Shown here one piece after another: positions 56,735 through 64,000 of a DNA stretch of 64,000 nt. The DNA is from Psilocybe azurescens (taxonomy: Eukaryota > Basidiomycota > Agaricomycetes > Agaricales > Agrocybaceae). The translations under genes were made by a program, and so were the position numbers. The notes below the pieces were generated by a model. That model made no database searches. It was not told where the DNA came from and worked only from the letters and a program-made list of their open reading frames with translations. Where the stretch lies: the NCBI GenBank assembly GCA_023853785.1, contig JAJIRX010000567.1, positions 868,001-932,000 of the forward strand. The letters are read 5' to 3'. How positions within the stretch are numbered: position 1 is the stretch's first letter; each line of letters opens with the position of its first letter.

Positions 56735-57291
56735 AGCTATCCATGCTAGCCATTAGACAGTCAGGGGCCAGACTATTTATGTCTTATTGCTCTGAATCGT
56801 ACATTGCAGATCTACTCATTTTCGTCTTAAATTATCTTGCATCCCCTATTCCCATATTAGACCTTTAATCTATTAATAGACAGACATATTTAAATCCAGT
56901 CAGTTGAAGTCACGGAAAATGTATATGTTGCTGAACGAGATAACAAGTGCTTATATTTATTTTCAACGGCGATAGACTCATACTCCAGCTACGCGGTGGG
57001 CAAGTGAAGTTTTCCTTTGTAGGCGTAAACTATATAAACTTGTTAGGGATCAATCAACCGTGGCAGTGTTATTGTTGTCTATTATGTAATATGGCAAGGC
57101 ATGTCAAATTGTTAGTAGTGAGTCTGACCGACAGCAACTCAAACGGTTTTGCAAACCACCTTCATATTTCTGAAAGCTTCAGAGCTTCAGATACATTTAT
57201 AGGTCATCTCGTCAAAACATTGGAAAGGACTGTCTGCTGACGACACTGTCTATCCCTATTTCTGGTGATTTCTGGGACAACATTCGCAAAG
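56735..57291. other. Spacer between the two GT15 genes
   Basis: 557 bp, AT-rich; holds the first gene's 3' flank and the second one's promoter. No ORF of note. Confidence 0.5.
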
Positions 57292-59175
57292 ATGATGACC
57301 CCCATGCGTTATGTCGTGGTCGTCCTGGCCCTCATTGTGAGTTCGTTCTTGGGCATTTCTTACCATACATCTGTTTATATTTGGATTCATTACCCATCTA
57401 GATCAGTTTACACTACCTTGTCAGCTTCACAAGCGATAGTTATGGTCGCGCAACCTCGCTTGATAATCTCAAGAAAGTTGTTGTTGGCCCGAAGCCAGAG
57501 TCAAATGTGCCTCCCTACAAGGTCCCTATACCAGACGACTACTATCTACACAAAAACATAAGCTCGCCTCAGGGAAGGAAAGCGAATGCAGCCATCGTGA
57601 TGTTGGGTAAGTCATCTGCAATGAGTCGAGATTTGGAAGCAACTTTGCTCAACTTCATGGTAGCTCGCAACAGTGATCTGAACGGTGTTATCGTCAGCAT
57701 GAAGCAAATGGAGGATCGTTTCAACAAGAAGTTTCAATACCCATACGTTTTCTTGAATGAACAACGTTTCGACGATAATTTTGTGAAGTAAAGACATCAA
57801 TTCTCATGCTTAGGATACATCGGACTAAATGCTATCATATAGACGTGTTACCGAACTCACAGATGCTCAAGTTCAATTTGGCCTCATTCCTAACGATCAC
57901 TGGGTCCAGCCAGCAGATATTGATGAAGCCAAAGCCACAGAATCTCGTAACAAGATGATGGCGGACAACGTCATTTACGGAGGTACGAAATCTGGCTCTT
58001 CTAATTCTAGCAAGCGCCCTTGTTGAAATATTTCTATTTAAAAGGGAGTGTACCGTAGGTTTCTCTGATGTCGTGGAAATTTGCGTTTTTCTCACAGTTG
58101 TTTAGATACCGCAACATGTGTCGTTTCAATTCAGGTGTAAGTGGCGGATTCTGTCCCAAGCACTGATTGCGGACTTAATGGATTCTCATTAGTTCTTCTA
58201 TCGACATGAACTATTGAAACCATTCCAATACTACTGGAGGGTTGAGTAAGTCGTGCATAGAGCTTTAAACCGGCCCAATTCTCATCACATTCAATAGGCC
58301 CGATATCAAATTCTTCTGCGATATCGACTACGACCCTTTCTTAATTATGCAGGATCAAAATAAGATGTATGGTAAGTACTTAATATTTTTCGTCAAGTAC
58401 ACAATCCCAAATCCGTTTTGTGCAGGCTTCACTATATCCTTGTACGAATATGAAGCCACTATTCCGACGCTCTGGAGTGCCGTGAAAGGTTCGTGTCATT
58501 TTTCTTCCTTTTCATAACTTCAGGATTCTGAATAGTTTCTAGAATTTATACACGAAAATCCCGAACTCGTTTCGCCAGATAATGCCATGTCATTCCTTTC
58601 TGATGACGGAGGCGAAACCTATAACCGTTGTCATTGTAAATCTTAACAATCTCTGTATCTTCGTAAATCTCAGTCTTCCTTTCATCTAGTCTGGAGTAAC
58701 TTCGAAATTGCCAGCTTGGATCTTTGGAGAAGTCCGAGTTACACCAAATTCTTCGATTTCTTGGATAAGAAGGGCGGTTTTTACTACGAGGTATACAAAT
58801 TACTCCATTCTAGTCAGCAATTCTGCTCACACTTTCTCATAGCGCTGGGGAGATGCTCCTGTGCATAGCATTGGTGCCGCGCTCTTCGCCAAAAAGACCA
58901 AATTGTACGAATACGTTTTTCAGTAACCATCCAGTTTTCTTATTATTGATCCTAACTTTGCAGCACTTCTTCAACGACATCGGGTATCGGCATGAACCTT
59001 TCCAGCACTGTCCACAGGGAGACGCGCATAAGAGAGGGAAAGTGCTGGTGCGATAGCACACAGAATTTCGGTATACAATTTTCTGTTCATTTCACATCTA
59101 ATTATCTGACTCTTCTTTTGCGCAGACTACGAAGGTTATTCGTGTTTGAACAGATATGACAGGCTGTTTGAATGA
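57292..59175 (+). CDS. Golgi alpha-1,2-mannosyltransferase, GT15 (KRE2/KTR family), second copy
   Basis: Same architecture as its neighbour: MMTPMRYVVVVLALIISLHY (span), then a stem (PPYKVPIPDDYYLHKNISS) and the catalytic domain with AAIVMLARNSDLNGVIVSMK, MEDRFNKKFQYPYVFLNEQR, YRNMCRFNSGFFYRHELLKP, VEPDIKFFCDIDYDPF, CHFWSNFEIASLDLWRSPSY and GWGD-type YERWGDAPVHSIGAALFA. The two are clearly paralogues but far from identical, and this copy keeps AGGGTTGA as one exon end where the first has an extra intron. Near the end, GGG then AAA (59036-59041) holds one base too many: removing one turns a premature stop after KRGK into CWCDSTQNF and, after an intron, the family ending SCLNRYDRLFE. A genuine truncation cannot be excluded. 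Confidence 0.92.
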
Positions 59176-59315
59176 TAATTCGCTGTATAGTATTAATATA
59201 TTGTAGAACCTACCACACATGTCCATTATTTAAGAATGGCTCTCGAATCAAAACGCAATTTCGTTGTGAAGTCAGTGTACCAAAGGTAATCCCTTCGTAA
59301 TTGATTTGCGGTGTA

Positions 59316-63134
<3,819 letters not shown>

Positions 63135-63203
63135 GACATCTCTTCTTCAGTTCGGCATCGGACTACCATAAGCTCTGCAGAACTGGTGTCTGTCGGGCAT
63201 AAT

Positions 63204-63209
63204 CACGTG
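63204..63209. promoter_or_regulatory. CACGTG E-box between PIK1 and OST3/6
   Basis: TCACGTGG context in a 196-bp divergent promoter: 69 bp from the PIK1 start and 121 bp from the OST3/6 start. Confidence 0.4.
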
Positions 63210-63330
63210 GCTTGTTTCCCATCTCTCCGCGGTGACACGTCCTCGACGGTCTAATACTGCTTGTCCCTTACTACTTATTCACAAAAGCGATACTCAGAAA
63301 TCGCGCGACGCTGTACAGCTTCAGCCTACA

Positions 63331-64000
63331 ATGAAAAGCCTAATTTTTGCAGGGCTCTGCGCTCTCCTTGCCCTTCCATCTTCTCTGGCTGCAACAAATA
63401 CCCAGCAACAACTCAGCCAACTGGCCGCGGCAGGAAATGGAATTATCAAGCTGAACACTGAGACCTTCGACTTGCTGACTTCTCCAAAGCGCACATGGTC
63501 TGCCTCTATCCAACTTACTGCTCTGGATAGTAAGCGTCGATGCAATCCTTGCAAGTTTGTATACCTCTCTGTATAATTGTACTCCGGAATCTCACATTTC
63601 AACAGAGAATTCAACCCTTCGTGGGACTCAGTGGCAAAGGCGTGGACACACGTACCTGCAGATAAACGCAATGAGCATTTCTTTGCTACTCTCGACTTTG
63701 ATGATGGGAGTGCAGTGTTTCAGAGGGTCAGTCAGGCTTTAGATCGACTGACTATTTGGTCCTGACAACCCCTTTAAAGCTCGGATTGGCGTCCGCGCCT
63801 ATCGTATATCATTATCCTGCAACAGAAGGTCCTCGAAAACCTGTTAGTGGGAACACATCCCCGGTTAAATACGATTTCGCTGAGTATGTACATCTCGACC
63901 AAATGCATTCTCTTCATTGCTAATTGTGTATACTATAACAGAGGTTTTGAGGCTGGCCCCCTAGCCCAGTATCTCTCCAAATACACGCCTGTTACTATTC
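63331..64000 (+). CDS. OST3: Oligosaccharyltransferase subunit OST3/OST6, 5' part, runs off the right edge
   Basis: ER subunit with a thioredoxin fold that helps N-glycosylate sites near cysteines. A signal peptide (MKSLIFAGLCALLALPSSLA) leads to NTQQQLSQLAAAGNGIIKLN, TFDLLTSPKRTWSASIQLTA and the redox motif C-N-P-C, then EFNPSWDSVAKAWTHVPADK, NEHFFATLDFDDGSAVFQRL and ASAPIVYHYPATEGPRKPVS. The four membrane spans expected at the C-terminus lie outside the window. At least four exons, with introns after the CNPC codons and after FQR. Ost3 and Ost6 cannot be told apart here. Confidence 0.93.

Overview
The window reads as nuclear DNA of a filamentous basidiomycete, most likely an Agaricomycete (inference). 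Genes are closely packed on both strands and cut by many GT-AG introns of about 50-60 nt. The protein set is typically fungal: 1,3-beta-glucan synthase, GT15 mannosyltransferases, Pmp3/SNA, PNGase A, Nur1-type nuclear rim protein. I find 26 well supported protein genes, one doubtful small ORF, one intron-containing tRNA and two DNA-transposon remnants.

Layout. 1-16 kb: 5' part of FKS1 (-), an LRR-like protein (+), mitochondrial PP2C PTC7 (+), dipeptidyl peptidase III (-), a mitochondrial TPR-like protein (-) and a secreted GH5-like protein with unusual active-site residues (+). 16-19.6 kb: gene-poor, with a 515-bp TA-flanked MITE. 19.6-31 kb: RAD3/XPD (+), YME1 (-), a CCNDBP1/GCIP-like protein (+), a charged nuclear protein (-). 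31.3-32.1 kb: an 802-bp hAT-like element with an 8-bp target duplication. 32.6-47.4 kb: FBP1 (-), a C2H2 factor (-), a long SNA-type protein (+), PNGase A (+), trifunctional C1-THF synthase (-), MGE1/GrpE (+), mitochondrial PheRS (-). 48-64 kb: coiled-coil membrane protein (-), Nur1 (+), tRNA-Ile (-), a soluble ABC ATPase (-), TOM40 (-), two tandem GT15 genes (+), PIK1 (-) and the 5' part of OST3/6 (+).

Functional themes. Seven genes act in or on mitochondria (PTC7, the TPR protein, YME1, C1-THF synthase, MGE1, MSF1, TOM40). Another group serves the wall and glycoproteins (FKS1, GH5-like, PNGase A, GT15 x2, OST3/6). Several neighbours are head-to-head over 150-450 bp. The E-box CACGTG recurs close upstream of many start codons.

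Two technical points matter to any user. About 15 conserved reading frames are broken by indels lying almost always in a homopolymer, mostly one base too short, so they look like sequence errors rather than pseudogenes. Two genes contain 6-nt microexons that automatic gene finders will miss.
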